Part shown: piece by piece, positions 45,545-63,239 of the stretch
How the letters are laid out: the number at the start of each line of letters is the position of its first letter
How positions within the stretch are numbered: position 1 is the stretch's first letter
Assembly (NCBI GenBank): GCA_963573385.1
Contig: CAUYLG010066006.1
Coordinates: forward strand, 1-64,000
DNA length: 64,000 nt
Reading direction: 5' to 3'
Origin: Cacajao melanocephalus
Taxonomy: Eukaryota > Chordata > Mammalia > Primates > Pitheciidae
Position numbers and translations under genes: made by a program
Notes under the pieces: model-generated
Seen by the model: the letters and a program-made list of their open reading frames with translations, nothing else
The model's database searches: none
Told to the model about the DNA's origin: nothing

Positions 45545-45549
45545 CCCTT

Positions 45550-45855
45550 TTTCTGTATTTTTAAAATACGCCATTTAAGGACTTTAAGCAATGTCCCTAA
45601 AACCAGTGTACAAACCAGGATCTATTAGCAATGTCCCATAAGCACACTGCACCCATTGTCTTTTTTCTGGTTTTTCAATTTTGTCTCTTAACCGATTAAG
45701 GCCTCTTCCCCACTCACGTCAACAGTGTCATATTCAGTAGATGTAAATTAAGAGGAGGCACAAAGGTGATTTTCAGCAACAGGAATTAATCAGTGTGACT
45801 AGGCAGTACCTCTTAGGAAGTAAAGCATAGGCTGTAGAGTATATGGAGTAAACTT
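45550..45855. other. No recognisable gene
   Basis: Short single-copy spacer between Alus. Confidence 0.4.
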
Positions 45856-45872
45856 AGAAAATGGAATATGTG

Positions 45873-46489
<617 letters not shown>

Positions 46490-46495
<6 letters not shown>

Positions 46496-46738
46496 AAAAG
46501 GAAGGAAGGAGGGAAAGAAGGAAGGAAGGGAGGGATAGAGGGAAGAGGGAAGGAAGGCGGGGGGGAAGGAAGGAAAGGAAAGAAGGAAGGGAGGGGGGGA
46601 GGGAAGGAGGGGAGGGGGAGAAGAAGAAGGAGGAAGAAAAAGAAGCAGAGAGGGAAGGAAGGGCAGAGGGAGGAGAAGAAGGAGGAAAAAAGGAAGAAAG
46701 GGAGAGAAATGAAGGAAGAAAGAAAAGGAAATAAAGAA
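46490..46738 (+). repeat. Polypurine (GGAA)n/(GAAGG)n tract
   Basis: About 245 bp that is almost all A/G on the + strand, with only about six pyrimidine interruptions. Grown from an Alu A tail. Can form triplex (H-DNA); the Lys/Glu/Arg ORFs in it are artefacts. Confidence 0.95.
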
Positions 46739-46754
46739 GTGGAATATGTGACAT

Positions 46755-48920
46755 TATGTTTCTGCCATTGTGTAAGAAATCAATACCAGTATCTTGTGAT
46801 TGGAGCACCAAATTGATTGAGTAATGTTAAGGAAAAAAAAAAAAAACTCAAAACTACTTATTAGGATCCTAATCCCAGTGTGCAGTAACTAATGTGGCCA
46901 CCTGACTGGTTTTATAATCTTCTTTGAGGGCCCTGAATGTGAAGCACTCTGTTTCGAGAAATGTTTTGCTCCCAAATGTCACTACATATATATTTTTCCT
47001 TTTCTGTGTTTGGTTTTGTATGCTTTCATTGTCTTAGATGTGTTTGAAATCCGCAGGGTGACATGTCTCTTTGCAAAGAGCTGCTAAAATAAGAAAGAAA
47101 ATGAATAAGCGTGTTTAAGAAAGATGGTGTTTAAACACCTGTCAAAGTAAAGCCAGAACAAGAATGTTCTTGCCAGAAAATGCAGCAGCCCCATTGAGAC
47201 AGGTTGGCAGTTCGAAGGTGATTCATTATGACTAACCGCATTTGTATTCTAGCCCCTACGCATTGTAAATCACCTAGCAGGCTTCCAGTGATGTCTTCCT
47301 ATCACTTCGTAGATCTCATAGGAAACTCTTAACTGACGTGGTCAGGGTCGGTTCTGGTGGACTGCTTATCTTGTCGCAAAAAACATGAAGATAGTGCTTC
47401 AAAAGCACACCCATCTCCTCTAGCTTCAAAATTCCTTATTTTATTGAAAAAAATCCCTCAAGCTGGTTAAGCACACAAACAAGATTTGGGTGCATCAGAA
47501 TCTGGTGATCCTAGATCCTTTTGTAAAATAATTAAAAACTCTCCCTAAACCTCAGAAATTATTTAATTTTATAGGCATCTCTTGGACCAGAAATTGCCTT
47601 GAGATGGCGAGACACAGGCATATCACAAAGGCTGCAAACAAGACTCACCTCTCTTAGCCCTGATCTGAATACAGGTTATGAAGGAGTGGGCGTGGGGGTC
47701 AGGGTGTGCAGAAGCTCTTAGCCTAACCTCTACAGCCTTTTAGTCGTGACTCTGTCATTGCAGACTTTTAAGGCATCTTGCAGATTAGACTATGCTGATC
47801 GCTCAATCTGAGGAAGGTTAAAAGTCAAAGAATATTGGTGTTCTTCCAAGTTGGGAACACTTTACTTGGATCCAAGACCCTAGTTCAGATTCAACATTCA
47901 ATATCCTAAGGCATAAAAATGATGTCTTACTATAGACAGTGGAATAACTGATAAGGATTGAATTAATAATTGCTTGTGGATTTGCAGTGCCAGTCCATGT
48001 TTATTTTCACTGCTGGGTACTCTGGTCTTAGAGGCAAAGAGAATGAGCATAAGGTTCCTGCTAGATCTTAAAAAGGGAAAGGCAGAATAAACAGAGGGCC
48101 CTTTGATAATGACTTCTTAGCCAGTCCACTGGATAACATGAGTCTCATAATCAAGAGTCCTCTGGGAGTTTGTCATCTACATTGAATTTATCTGTGGTCT
48201 TTACTTAAAATATCTGAAGTTAATGGAATCACAAAACAGACCTTTCTTTTCTCTTTAGATTGTGACATTCGTCATATTTGGAAACAACCGTAAAATGCAA
48301 CTTCCTGTGTTTAGCAGCCATAGCAACACATCTTATATGGTGCAGGCTTTTTAAACACCAAAAGGAACGACAACTTGTATCTGACTAAATAGTGCCTAAT
48401 AAGTTTCACCTTGATTTACTAAGTGTTGTATTAATAAGTAAGCAACCAGGCTTTTCAATAAAATAGTTTTATGTTTGTTGGTTTGGTTTTTAAAATTTTT
48501 TATTTTTTGCAGGTGCAAGCATAAAAATAAAAAATTCAGCAATTTCGCAGCTGGTAGGAAATACAGCCAAGTCCAACTCTTAGCTACTCTCTCATTCTTG
48601 TATACGATGTCAACCTTCTTGCTTTGTTTCTTTCCTTAATCCAGGTCATTTCTGCTGTAGAATATTGGGGTTTCCCTCGAGTCTTAGTTGGTTTTAGCAG
48701 CTCCCAGCAATTATCTTGAGACCAATGGAGAATGCAGGTATCTGTTTTTGGGCGGTATACAGGAGTTCATTTCAGGGAGCATTTTTGTTTTCCTGGAGAC
48801 CTCTAGAAGACCAGGAAAATATTTTTCCAAGAAATTTTGCTGCCCCAGTTGCTCCAAATCATAAATAACCCACTCTCTATTTTTATTCCCCACAAAACCT
48901 CTTATCAACCTTTTTTCCAC
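46755..48920. other. No recognisable gene
   Basis: Largely single-copy intronic DNA with no Alu or L1. Confidence 0.45.
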
Positions 48921-48924
48921 TTGC

Positions 48925-49105
48925 TTACATGTATTATCTCTACTAACCCTAGCCACAGCCCAAATCGTGAGTTGTGTTACCCCAGTCTGTGGATGAGGGA
49001 GAGACTCTGAAAGGTTGAATGACTGACCTAAGGTTACCAGCTAGGATGGGGAGGAACAGATTATTACATTCAAATCTTTCTGGCACTGGAAGCCCATGTT
49101 TTTCC
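48925..49105 (-). repeat. MIR SINE (antisense)
   Basis: 'ccccagtctgtggatgaggg', then 'gaaaggttgaatgactgacc' and 'aaggttaccagctagg' is a decayed antisense MIR. Confidence 0.65.
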
Positions 49106-49109
49106 TTTG

Positions 49110-50580
49110 CAGTACTCACAGGTCTGTGTTTATATTTAAAATGGCTATTTCCTATTTTTAAAGAATACACAGAGTCATATCAGGGTGATAAATAGCTAAA
49201 GAATTAAACAAAACAAACCATTTTCTTCTCCGGAAGCTTCAGTGTAGAAATATGTAAGTGTCAGCCGTCTCTCCACTTGTGTTTGCCCCCCTTAGGGTAC
49301 TGGTCTCACAGGAGATATTTGCTTCACAGTGGAAAGGGGAACTAGGAGAGGTGGTGTGTTCTGTTTAAATTGGAATAAAAACTTGTGGCTGGCTGCCAGC
49401 CTTAAAGAATGATTCCCAATCTCTGAACATGTTACATTGTAGAGTCTGATGTTTGCCACCACAACACTGGGCTATTATGCGAGGTAGTTCTACCTTGTAG
49501 TTCTGATACATTTAGTGACTTGAAGGCCTAAAATATTGCCACATAACTAAACATCTGTCACAATGTTGTATTATCAAAGAATTTAATTTCAGATTAAAAT
49601 GGTTTTATCGTTTTCTATATTGTTCCATTGTTTTCTAAGAGATTCAGGTTCTCGCCTGTGATGCCTCAAAAGAATGGGAAGAACAAAAGCAGTTTGGATT
49701 GAGTTCCAATTTAGTTAATTTATTTTCTTGTTTCTTTGCCATGTAACAAAAAATCGCCTTTCTGACTTCCCCCATTAGGAGAAAGAAGGTTAAGACTGAA
49801 GAAAAATCTGGGATGAGAAAGAAGGAAATGTTCACAAAGAGTAGAATAGCTCTTGAAGAAATAATTTTCGCCACTCATCACTGGGTGAAAATGGAAAATT
49901 CTTAAAAGATAATTTCACATCTAAATTATTACAGCTGTTTTTCAATTATTTGTCTTTGATGAGTTATCTTTCAATTACTTTGTAAGGAGCAATTAAGTGT
50001 TTGCTTACCTGAAAACTGTGTCAGCAATGGCTCTACCATTCTTATGAGTGTTAATCATCCTTCCTGCTGGTTTTGATATTTTCCCAATTTCAAACATTAG
50101 TGTTTGTTATATTATCTTTCAAAATATTTGGAATTCTACAGGAAGGCACTGTTGGAAACAATTTCCTCCGTGAAAAATCTTAAGACCTTCTAAAATAAAT
50201 CATAGCCTAGGCCTTGTAAATTATTGCCCCACAGCTATCCATGACTTACTCATTTTGTCAGTATTTTTAGGGAACTTTTTGTGGCCTAAGTACAGTATAG
50301 GGGCACCACCAGGAATAAAACCAACTTGGTCCCTGTCCTTGTGGGACTACTAATCTAGTGGTGAGGATGATTATTTTTTCTTGCTTCTCAGAGAGGTAGT
50401 CTTTTATTTAACCTACTCAATAACAACAACAATTAAAAATCATTTTTAGGGCTTCTGAAAATATCGCTGAATTGTAACGGGCTATATCTGAGGTTCAGTT
50501 ATGGGCTTTCCCCCATCATTCTAGAACATGTTCAACGTTTCTTCAGACCAGTATTGGAAATCTAAATAAAAATTATATTA
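49110..50580. other. No recognisable gene
   Basis: Single-copy intronic DNA; nothing identified. Confidence 0.4.
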
Positions 50581-50595
50581 GAAAAGGATTTTGGA

Positions 50596-51600
<1,005 letters not shown>

Positions 51601-51620
51601 CCACAGTGAGCACATTTTCT

Positions 51621-51934
<314 letters not shown>

Positions 51935-51950
51935 ATGAGCACACTTTTCT

Positions 51951-53345
51951 ATGGCCTCATTACTTTTGCAGATATCTCCTTCTTCCTCTCCCTTGGATTG
52001 TCCAAACCGTGGGTCTCCTTGGCAACACCGCTGCCCTGGTAATTCTCTTTAACGGAGCCTCTGTTGTCCTTTACCTCTCATATCACAGGTGACGTTGACA
52101 TGGCATCAACTCCCCAGTGCTATTTCCTGCTCGTTTTGCTTCCGGTGTTGTGCTTGCCTTCATTTGAGGTACATGCCATCTGCTGAGTTTCCCTTCACAT
52201 GTCTTTGGTGCTGTCATCTCCTGACTTCCTGGTCATTTCCTCCCATTCACCGGATGAAGTTCAGACTCTCCCTCTCCACCGCATATCTTGCTATGGCTGA
52301 AGGAATTCAGTCCCCATGCAGTCCCTGTGTAGCTGGTCTGACATCCTGGCTGGTGCAACTCTGCAGCCCTTCTCTCTTGCATCTTCAACACCTCATCACC
52401 CAGGACTCCTTCTCCTCAACCCATAAGCCTGCTTGAGTGTCCTTCACGCTTTATGAATTTAAAACAAACAGCAAAAACAAAATCTTTTTCTTTACTTGTT
52501 CATTCTCAGTGCCACAGAAGTTCAAGGTTCTTTATTGTGCAAAGCCCACTTGCTCCTAAATGTAATTATTCTCTAGGAGTTTACCCCGATCCTCAACAGC
52601 TGCTTTCGTTTGGAAGACTCCACCAAATAACTTCAACTCCAGCTTCTTGCTAGAGTGCCAGTAATGCGTTTCTGACTGTCTGTTGGACATCTTCCCTTGA
52701 ATGTTCTGCCAACCCCTGAAATTCGTGGTCTCTGAAGACAAGCTAAAGGTCTCTCCTCCAAATCTCTCTTCTTGACATCCTGCCACACCCTTGTAGAGGT
52801 TCAGGCTGTGGAGTTCTCTGTTCTCCAGGAAATTTCTCAGACTCTTCTTTCTCTGCAATGTCCCTTGGATAATCCATCATTTCCAGTCCCTTTTCACCCC
52901 TTCTCTCCAAGTTCAGATGCCTGGGTTGCTGCAGTCATCTCTTAACTGAGCTATAAGGACATAAATCTGGGAGCCTTGGGGACTCCATATGACTAATTGA
53001 CATAAATTCTTTTCCGTGGGATCTATCTCCCAGCATTCTGTTTTCCATAGTACATGCCTTGGGGAGGTTATCCGGGATGCTATATGTGGCCACTGTCTCT
53101 CCACAGATCCCAACCTTGGGGCTTCTGTAGGACTACCGGGAGGCTCTTGGACATAGATACAGCGTTAGTCACATTATATGTATAGATTCTCAGGGCTCTT
53201 ATTTGTCCACCAGCCTTTTGACTTAAAGATATTGGTCTAGATTTAATATGTTATTTTAATAATATTTGTGTTACATTCATCCTTTATGGGAAATTTTTTC
53301 ATAATTTTGTCTGAAGCAAAATTTAACCCCTTACTTAAAAGCTGT
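51951..53345. other. Mostly unrecognised; possible L2/L3-like pieces
   Basis: Pyrimidine-rich text such as 'gactgtctgttggacatctt' (near 52674) faintly recalls the L2 coding region. Not firm enough to call. ORFs 52089-52436 and 52556-52858 have no domain. Confidence 0.35.
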
Positions 53346-53354
53346 GTTATTTCA

Positions 53355-54710
<1,356 letters not shown>

Positions 54711-54714
54711 TACA

Positions 54715-54900
54715 GGGAATACTTGGGAGGTAAACTTCCTGAGTTTAAATCCTGCTTACCAGCTGTGTGATCTTGCTAGTCGCTTGGTCTCTCTCAGCCT
54801 CAGCTTCCTCATCTATAAAATGGGAATACTAATAGCAACTACTTCTCAGGATTGTGGTGATGATGAAAGAGGCAGTGTTTATAAAGCATTTAGAACAGGT
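54715..54900 (+). repeat. MIR SINE (sense)
   Basis: Clear MIR: 'ctgagtttaaatcctgctta', 'ccagctgtgtgatcttgc', 'cctcatctataaaatgggaa', 'aaagcatttagaacagg'. Confidence 0.9.
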
Positions 54901-54984
54901 CTTTTTTTTTTAGCTTAATAAAATATCAAGTAATAGAATAGTTCTTACCTACAAGACTGATAAACTCAGCACAAAGCAATATGA

Positions 54985-55150
54985 AGTCATAGAATTTTTA
55001 AAGCTGGAAAGGAGCCTAGAAATCATTTAACCTAGTCTCCTAATTTCAGCCATGAGAAATTGGGGTCCTTGCTCAAGGTCACAGGGCTGATTAAGTAGCA
55101 GAATTGGGACAAGAATCCAACGCTCTTCTTGGCTTACAGTTCACCATCCC
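54985..55150 (-). repeat. MIR3/L3-type old SINE/LINE tail (antisense)
   Basis: 'agtcatagaatttttaaagc', 'ctggaaaggagcctagaaat', then 'gctcaaggtcacagggctga' is the familiar antisense core with an L3-like end. Confidence 0.65.
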
Positions 55151-55221
55151 AGTTGGGTGGTCAAAACCCAAAACAATAACATAGATTTATTGCTTGTCCT
55201 GATTGTGCAATGTCGTCTTTG

Positions 55222-55247
55222 TTTTTTTTTTTTTTTTTTTTTTTTTT
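55222..55247 (+). repeat. Isolated poly(T)26
   Basis: A pure T26 run with no adjacent retroelement body, followed by AACAG. Possibly an orphan tail of a deleted or extremely truncated insertion. Confidence 0.9.
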
Positions 55248-55294
55248 AACAGATAGTCTTACTGCTATTTTAGAGCTACTAGGAGCTAAACTAG

Positions 55295-55343
55295 TATGAT
55301 AGCTAAACTCAATGGCAAGTTCACCGTGAGTTTAGCTATCATA
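55295..55343 (+). repeat. 17-bp perfect inverted repeat (hairpin)
   Basis: Left arm 55295-55311 (TATGATAGCTAAACTCA) is exactly complementary to 55327-55343, with a 15-nt loop. The left arm's AGCTAAACT also occurs just upstream at about 55284. Confidence 0.9.
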
Positions 55344-55349
55344 TGCCAA

Positions 55350-55480
55350 TGGAGACAGCCTGGTATAGTGGGAAATAAGCCTGGATCAGCAATCAGGTGA
55401 CCTAAATTCTTGTCTCTGTCACTAGTTAACAATTTGGGAAGCCAGATAGCCTTCCTGGCTCCCAGTTTCCTTATATATAG
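55350..55480 (+). repeat. MIR-like SINE (sense)
   Basis: 'agcctggtatagtgggaaat', 'caggtgacctaaattcttgt' and 'tcactagttaac' follow a decayed MIR 5' half. Confidence 0.55.
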
Positions 55481-55930
55481 GGCTTTACTATCTAGCATAA
55501 TGTGAAAGTACTAAACTTGAGTTTGTCCCATGGTGGATGACACTGTGTAACCCAGTGCTTTTATAAATTACATTGCTTAGAACTGCTGAGTGCTCTGCTA
55601 TGCATTGTAAGAATATATATACAACTGTCATTTTTTTACAGAAAATAAACTACTTCTCTACCTTTACTCTTGCTTTGTTGAAATTCTAATTTATCATGGC
55701 TTCTGGGCAACCTCAAAAGATGGTAGAGAGGTAGATTAGCTTTCCCAGAAACCAAGTAAGGGAAAAAGGATATTATTTACATCTTCTGGATAGATGTAAT
55801 GATGGCTTTTCTCAAAAAAGGAGATGTTCATAAGCTCATCATTGTCAAGTACTCTATCATCTATGGTCTTGCTAAGTGAGCATGTTTTGATTTTGTAACT
55901 AGGTAGCTTTGTTTTGAAATGCTCATATAC
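55481..55930. other. No recognisable gene
   Basis: Single-copy intronic DNA. Confidence 0.4.
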
Positions 55931-55934
55931 TAAA

Positions 55935-56330
<396 letters not shown>

Positions 56331-56334
56331 CATT

Positions 56335-57005
56335 TACATTCTGTCTGCATACCTCAAAAATCTTTTTGGAAAATCTCCATAGTATTAATTTTAATGACAG
56401 TGGGAACTACTGATTTTATCTCAGCCCCCTTTAGATAACTTTATAGCTTTTTTCAAGTGATGGGGAAATGGAAATTGGCAAATTGGGAGGCAAATATGAA
56501 TGGCAGGGTTATGAGCAGTCTTCCTCCAGGGGGACTAAAATGGTTTCATTACATTCTATTATGGTAACATTTTCACATTCTATTCTTTTTCTTTAATTTC
56601 TTGCTTACATTCTGTTCTTTTACTCTTGGGGATTTAAAAAGATGATGGCTAAATGATTTTAAAAATATTTTAGCCATGATTATTACCTTAATGCTGATTA
56701 TTTTTAAAGGAACCATCAGCTGATAAAAAGCAATTTTCTTCTGAGATAAGATCTTTTCAAACTCTAAAATTCTATTATTTTCAGATTTTTAAATGAGGGA
56801 ATACATTTATATATAGAAAGTTCAAAAATAATCTAGTTCCTTTAAAATTTTTTTACATTTAACCATTTCACATGTTCAAGGCCATGACTATAAATCTGTT
56901 TTTATTTTTTCCCATGTGTATGTATCATGTGTCTACGAAAATTTTTCTTGGCATTACTTTAAAATGTCAGTTAGCCTTGATTTGTTCACTTCATAAGTCC
57001 ATCAT
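56335..57005. other. No recognisable gene
   Basis: AT-rich intronic DNA. Confidence 0.4.
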
Positions 57006-57008
57006 GGG

Positions 57009-57010
57009 TA

Positions 57011-57046
<36 letters not shown>
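57009..57046 (+). repeat. (TG)n microsatellite
   Basis: Almost pure TG run of about 17 units, ending in GGGG. Confidence 0.95.
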
Positions 57047-57048
<2 letters not shown>

Positions 57049-57049
57049 G

Positions 57050-57450
57050 GGGGGATGTTTGGAATCTCTTCTCTCTGTAAGGTCGCACAGTAACTGCGGG
57101 TGAATACTTCCTGATGTGTGCTGGAGCTGAGCAATTGTCTACCATTTTGCAAGATATTGAATACTACTTACCTTATCTGGATCCATCATGTGCTAAGAAG
57201 TGTTGAAACAGCAATTTAAATCTTCTCTTACAGAATACTCGGAATGGAAAGTATTAATAAAGGGAGATTTTTGGAGAGAAAGATGGTCAAGTCTGAAGCA
57301 TATTACTTTCCAAAACTCCTTCGAGCTGAAATCTTCACTGTTGGTAAAATACAGTAGGCCCCGAGGCCTCTTCAAGCTTATATCCTCACTCCTAAGAATC
57401 TCCTAAATCTTGATCCTCATTTACCTCCATGATGGCTATTGCCACATTTT
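57050..57450. other. No recognisable gene
   Basis: Single-copy intronic DNA. Confidence 0.4.
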
Positions 57451-57454
57451 AAAA

Positions 57455-58990
<1,536 letters not shown>

Positions 58991-58994
58991 ATCT

Positions 58995-60165
58995 GGCTTC
59001 CGTCATCTGCCATTCATGCATTTACTTTTTTGATCCCAATATACATGTTCAGCAGTTTTGGAATTTTTAACTTGCACCTCGTGTGATGCCACACATTTTT
59101 ATTCTTCTGTTTCATTTTCTCTTCCTCTCCACTTGCCGTTTATCTTACCCTTAAAAGGAAGATATTTGACCCAAGCTGCTGTAAACTCTGATTAGCAAGA
59201 GAGTAAGGAACTCCTTTAGACAATGGAGGAAAGGAAGGCTAGCCACTTGGCTGCCTTAGAAACCATGATCCAAGCTCATCTGTGATGGCTTATACCATCA
59301 GTTTCCCCTGACCTCATCACTGGTTTATACCATCAGGTCACCCTAACCAATAGTGGGTTGCTTCTGTTCCCAGACATTGTACATACGCCCTTGTGGAATG
59401 ATAGCACATATCCTAAGTTATTGTTTCAGTTGAGAGAGAGAAAGAGACCTCATGTAAATGTAGGAAATAAAGTTAAACCTTCCCTAAACACTCTTCTGAT
59501 TTTTCTTTGCCTTATGTTCCGTGGCTTTTAAAGGGGAAAGTGACAGAATGATAATAGAAATGTAAAAACTGTAATAGAAATAAAAATATACAAAGATAAT
59601 ATTGTGTAAACATAATAAAGCACAAAAAAATAACAAAGCCCGGAAACAATATTTTAAGGAAATAAAGTTTGATATACTTGGTTTTTTTTAACTTTCTTAA
59701 AGCATACACAGCAGAGCGTTATCAAAGCATTGTTTACCACGCATGATTTCTCCTAGTTATTTTTGCTATGATTGGGCTTCAAAAGTGCATTCTCATTGAC
59801 CTTCAGATAATTAAGGATATTTGGGAAAAAGTTGAGACCATGCTTTCTTGCCGCCTACTTTTTTTCACAGAGCGGCTGTCAGTTTGTATGAAATTAGTAC
59901 CAGGAGTTCTTTTATGGAGATTATTTTCTAAATGGTCTTTCAGTTACAATATTTGTGAGTTGGAATACTATGCCATATTTGTCTCAATTTCTCAGTGCCT
60001 GAAATAATTGTGTGTGGTAAAAAACTGATATCTAAATTATCATAACTATTAAATACTATAAAAGTACAACAAACTCTATTAAGTAGATTTGATTTTTCTA
60101 AGAATCCCTATCATTCATTTCTCAAATCTCAAAGGGAAGACTATTCAAACCTACAGTTTATTTCG
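58995..60165. other. No recognisable gene
   Basis: Single-copy intronic DNA. A short direct repeat around 'ttataccatcag' occurs twice near 59290-59335. Confidence 0.4.
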
Positions 60166-60169
60166 TACG

Positions 60170-60570
60170 TGTATTAGTCTGTTCTCGCACCGCTATAAAG
60201 AAATATGAGAGACTCAGTAATTTATGTAGAAAAGAGGTTTAATTGGCTCATAGTTCTGAAGGCTAGCTTCTGCTTAGCTTCTGGGAGGGCCTCAGGAAAC
60301 TTAAAATCATGATGTGAGCTGAAGGGGAAGCAGGCATGTCTTACATGGCTGGAGCAGGAGGAAGAGAGAAGGGGAGGTGCTACACACTTTTAAACAACTG
60401 GAATTCATGTGATCTCATTCAGTATACAGTATCGAGAGGGGACGGTGCTAAACAATTGATGAGAACTCCCCCGCCGTGATCCGATGACCTCCCACCAGGC
60501 CCCACCTTCAACACTGAGGATTACAATTTGACATGCGATTTGGGTGGGAATGCATATCTAAACCCTATCA
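60170..60570 (-). mobile_element. MaLR solo LTR (THE1/MST-like)
   Basis: Antisense LTR: 'tgtattagtctgttctcgca' at the left, 'gacctcccaccaggccccac' near the right, about 400 bp, no internal sequence. Diverged; no clear 5-bp TSD. Confidence 0.88.
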
Positions 60571-60574
60571 ATAT

Positions 60575-61615
60575 GATAATTACTAGCCTCATTCATTTTT
60601 GGCTGACATGGTCACATTTGCACTGGGACTGCCTAATTGATACATTTCTGTTTAAATAAAAAATAAAATCGGCATGTATTTTCTGATTTCTTAGCAACTG
60701 GTGGGTGTGGGGAAATCCTGTTAGGTGTGGGCTTGTTTCAGTGGGAAGATAGACTGACCTGTGTCATTTTAGGTGTCTACCTTTGATTAGCTGATGATGA
60801 CTCTATTTCAAAATATGCCCTTTTAAAATGTAGAACTCAAGTGTGAAAAAGGTTAAGTTCTGATGAATGACAGGTTACTCTTAGTAACATAAAAGCGGAT
60901 CAAAATTAACATTGAAAACAATCAGGAAATTTTACCTTTGATCTAGGATTTACCTGGCAATTTGTTCTTATCTGCATGTAAATGCAAAATTCACCAGACT
61001 CGTTGTGAAAGAATTTATGGGAAGTTTCAAATGGATTTTAGTGGAAAACTGATCCACAAGAAAAATTATAGAAATATCAACAGCAATGCCAGTGTCCTGG
61101 GTATCTAAAGAAAAGAGTTAATATTCTGTCCATACTACTCAAAAGCAGGTGACAGTTGTCTTCACATTCATGATTTAAGAGAAGTACCATGGCACATCAG
61201 CCAACTGTGCCAACATGTGATTTCTAATTGCAGGTGTGGTTTATGATAGGAGAAAAATAGGCTGCTCTTTATTGCTTCAGAGGGAAAATAGAATTCTTAT
61301 GGAGCATCAGAGAACTGGATATGTGGGTTGGGAGAGAAAGATCCCGCTATATTGTAAGAAAGTGAAAACTAGGCATGTAGCCACAGAGATGAATTTGAGA
61401 TGGAAACTTTTGTTTCTGTGTCCATAATAATCAGCCCTTTTATATTTTACAACATTTAAGTTGTTCAAAATCAAGCCCTTTCATGAGAGTTCAGCATAAA
61501 GTCTTCATGAGGAAGTAAAACTGTACTCTCAGTTCCCCCTGGGTTTGCCCTCTGGTTCAAGGAGGGAAGTTGGACAGGAGTAGAATTGAAGTAATAAATA
61601 TTTTACTCCTTTACT
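60575..61615. other. No recognisable gene
   Basis: Single-copy intronic DNA. Confidence 0.4.
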
Positions 61616-61619
61616 CTGA

Positions 61620-62815
61620 GTTAGCTTCAAAATCAGTCTGTCCCTGTATCTCTATCTGTTGTGCTATGGCTGAAGGTAGGGTTAGGAACCACTTTCAGAA
61701 GAATCAGCATAGGACTTGAATCTCCAATTTTCCCTGGTAATGCACAGTGTCTGCCTATCTCTGCCCAGACAGGACCTGAAATTGGAGTAGACCTCACTAG
61801 TGGGAGGAATAGGATTTGTTCGTATTTTTTTGGAAGGAGAACTCATAAGGATTTAGGAATTGGCATCTATGGATTGTCTTTTTTCATTCGGTTTGAGATT
61901 TTCCTGGTTCTTAGTGTGTCGAGTGATTTTCGATGGAAACTTGGACATTTTTATATTATGTTTTGCAACCCTAGATCTTATTTGAAACATTCTGTTTTAA
62001 TTGGCTCTGTCTGGCACCTCTCCAGCTGAGGAAGCAGTGGGTGCCACCTTATCACCCCTACATGGAGGTGAATATCCCAGTTCTCCACTTGTCCTCCGTT
62101 GACACGCTGTGTATGTGTGTGAGGTGTCCCTGTTACTGTTGGGCACAGGTAAAATTTCCAGATCCACATGTGGTCTCCCTTGATACCACAGTTGGGGTGG
62201 TCTTGTTCCCAGTGTGCAATAATTTTGCCACCTCTGTATTGAGGGGGAGGGGAGAAATATCCAGTTGTTGCTGGGTAGGGATCGATGTCAGGGCTTCCTA
62301 CCATGGTCTCCACTGACACTGTAGAAGATGCTTCATTCAGCTGCCAGGCATAAAGGTGCTAGTTTCCTACTTGGTCTTCTCTGACATCACTCTAGTGGGG
62401 GTATTAGGGCTCCTTTTCAGAGCCTCATGAGGGTGGAGATCTAGTAGCTCCATTCAGCCTTTGCTGGCATGAATGGTCACAGGTTCATCTATGGAGTTTG
62501 GCTGGAATAGAGCAGTTATTGTCTAAAAGTTTCTTATGTTGCTACTCTGGCCCTTTCCTCGTTCTGTAGCTGGAGAGAGCAGACGTTTGTGGTCTCTGCC
62601 CATTGGTGTTTCTGGGTTGCTGGTTTCCATGCTTGTTGGCCTTTCCAGGTTTCTGACTTCTTTAGCTACAAATCTGGGATATTTGAGGCAAAAAGAAAAC
62701 CCAAAAATCTCACCACCATGTTGTTTCTTGGGTTCTAAGGTCCCAGGCTGGTCTACCTTCTCTTCACCTTACCAAATTTTCTTACACTTATATGTAACAT
62801 CCATGTTTGTTTGTT
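61620..62815 (-). mobile_element. L1M 5' UTR-like fragment (antisense) with degenerate subrepeats
   Basis: Text such as 'gatggaaacttggacatttt', 'cctagatcttatttgaaac' and repeated 'ctcc..tgacac'-type units recalls antisense 5' UTR of old L1M elements. ORFs at 61661-62029, 61978-62319 and 62041-62316 fall in it and are not called. Confidence 0.55.
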
Positions 62816-62861
62816 TTTTTTAAGTTGTATTTAGCCAGAGGAATAAGAAGAAGTAAGTCTG

Positions 62862-63207
<346 letters not shown>

Positions 63208-63239
63208 TCATTTTTATTTGTTTTATTATTACCAATATT

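Noticed and set aside
55295..55343. Calling the 17-bp hairpin a microRNA
   Set aside because: The stem is too short for a canonical pre-miRNA (about 30 bp or more with internal mismatches) and no flanking paired extension is seen; kept only as a finding.
61978..62319. Overlapping ORFs on both strands
   Set aside because: Within the suspected L1M 5' UTR repeat; no recognised domain.
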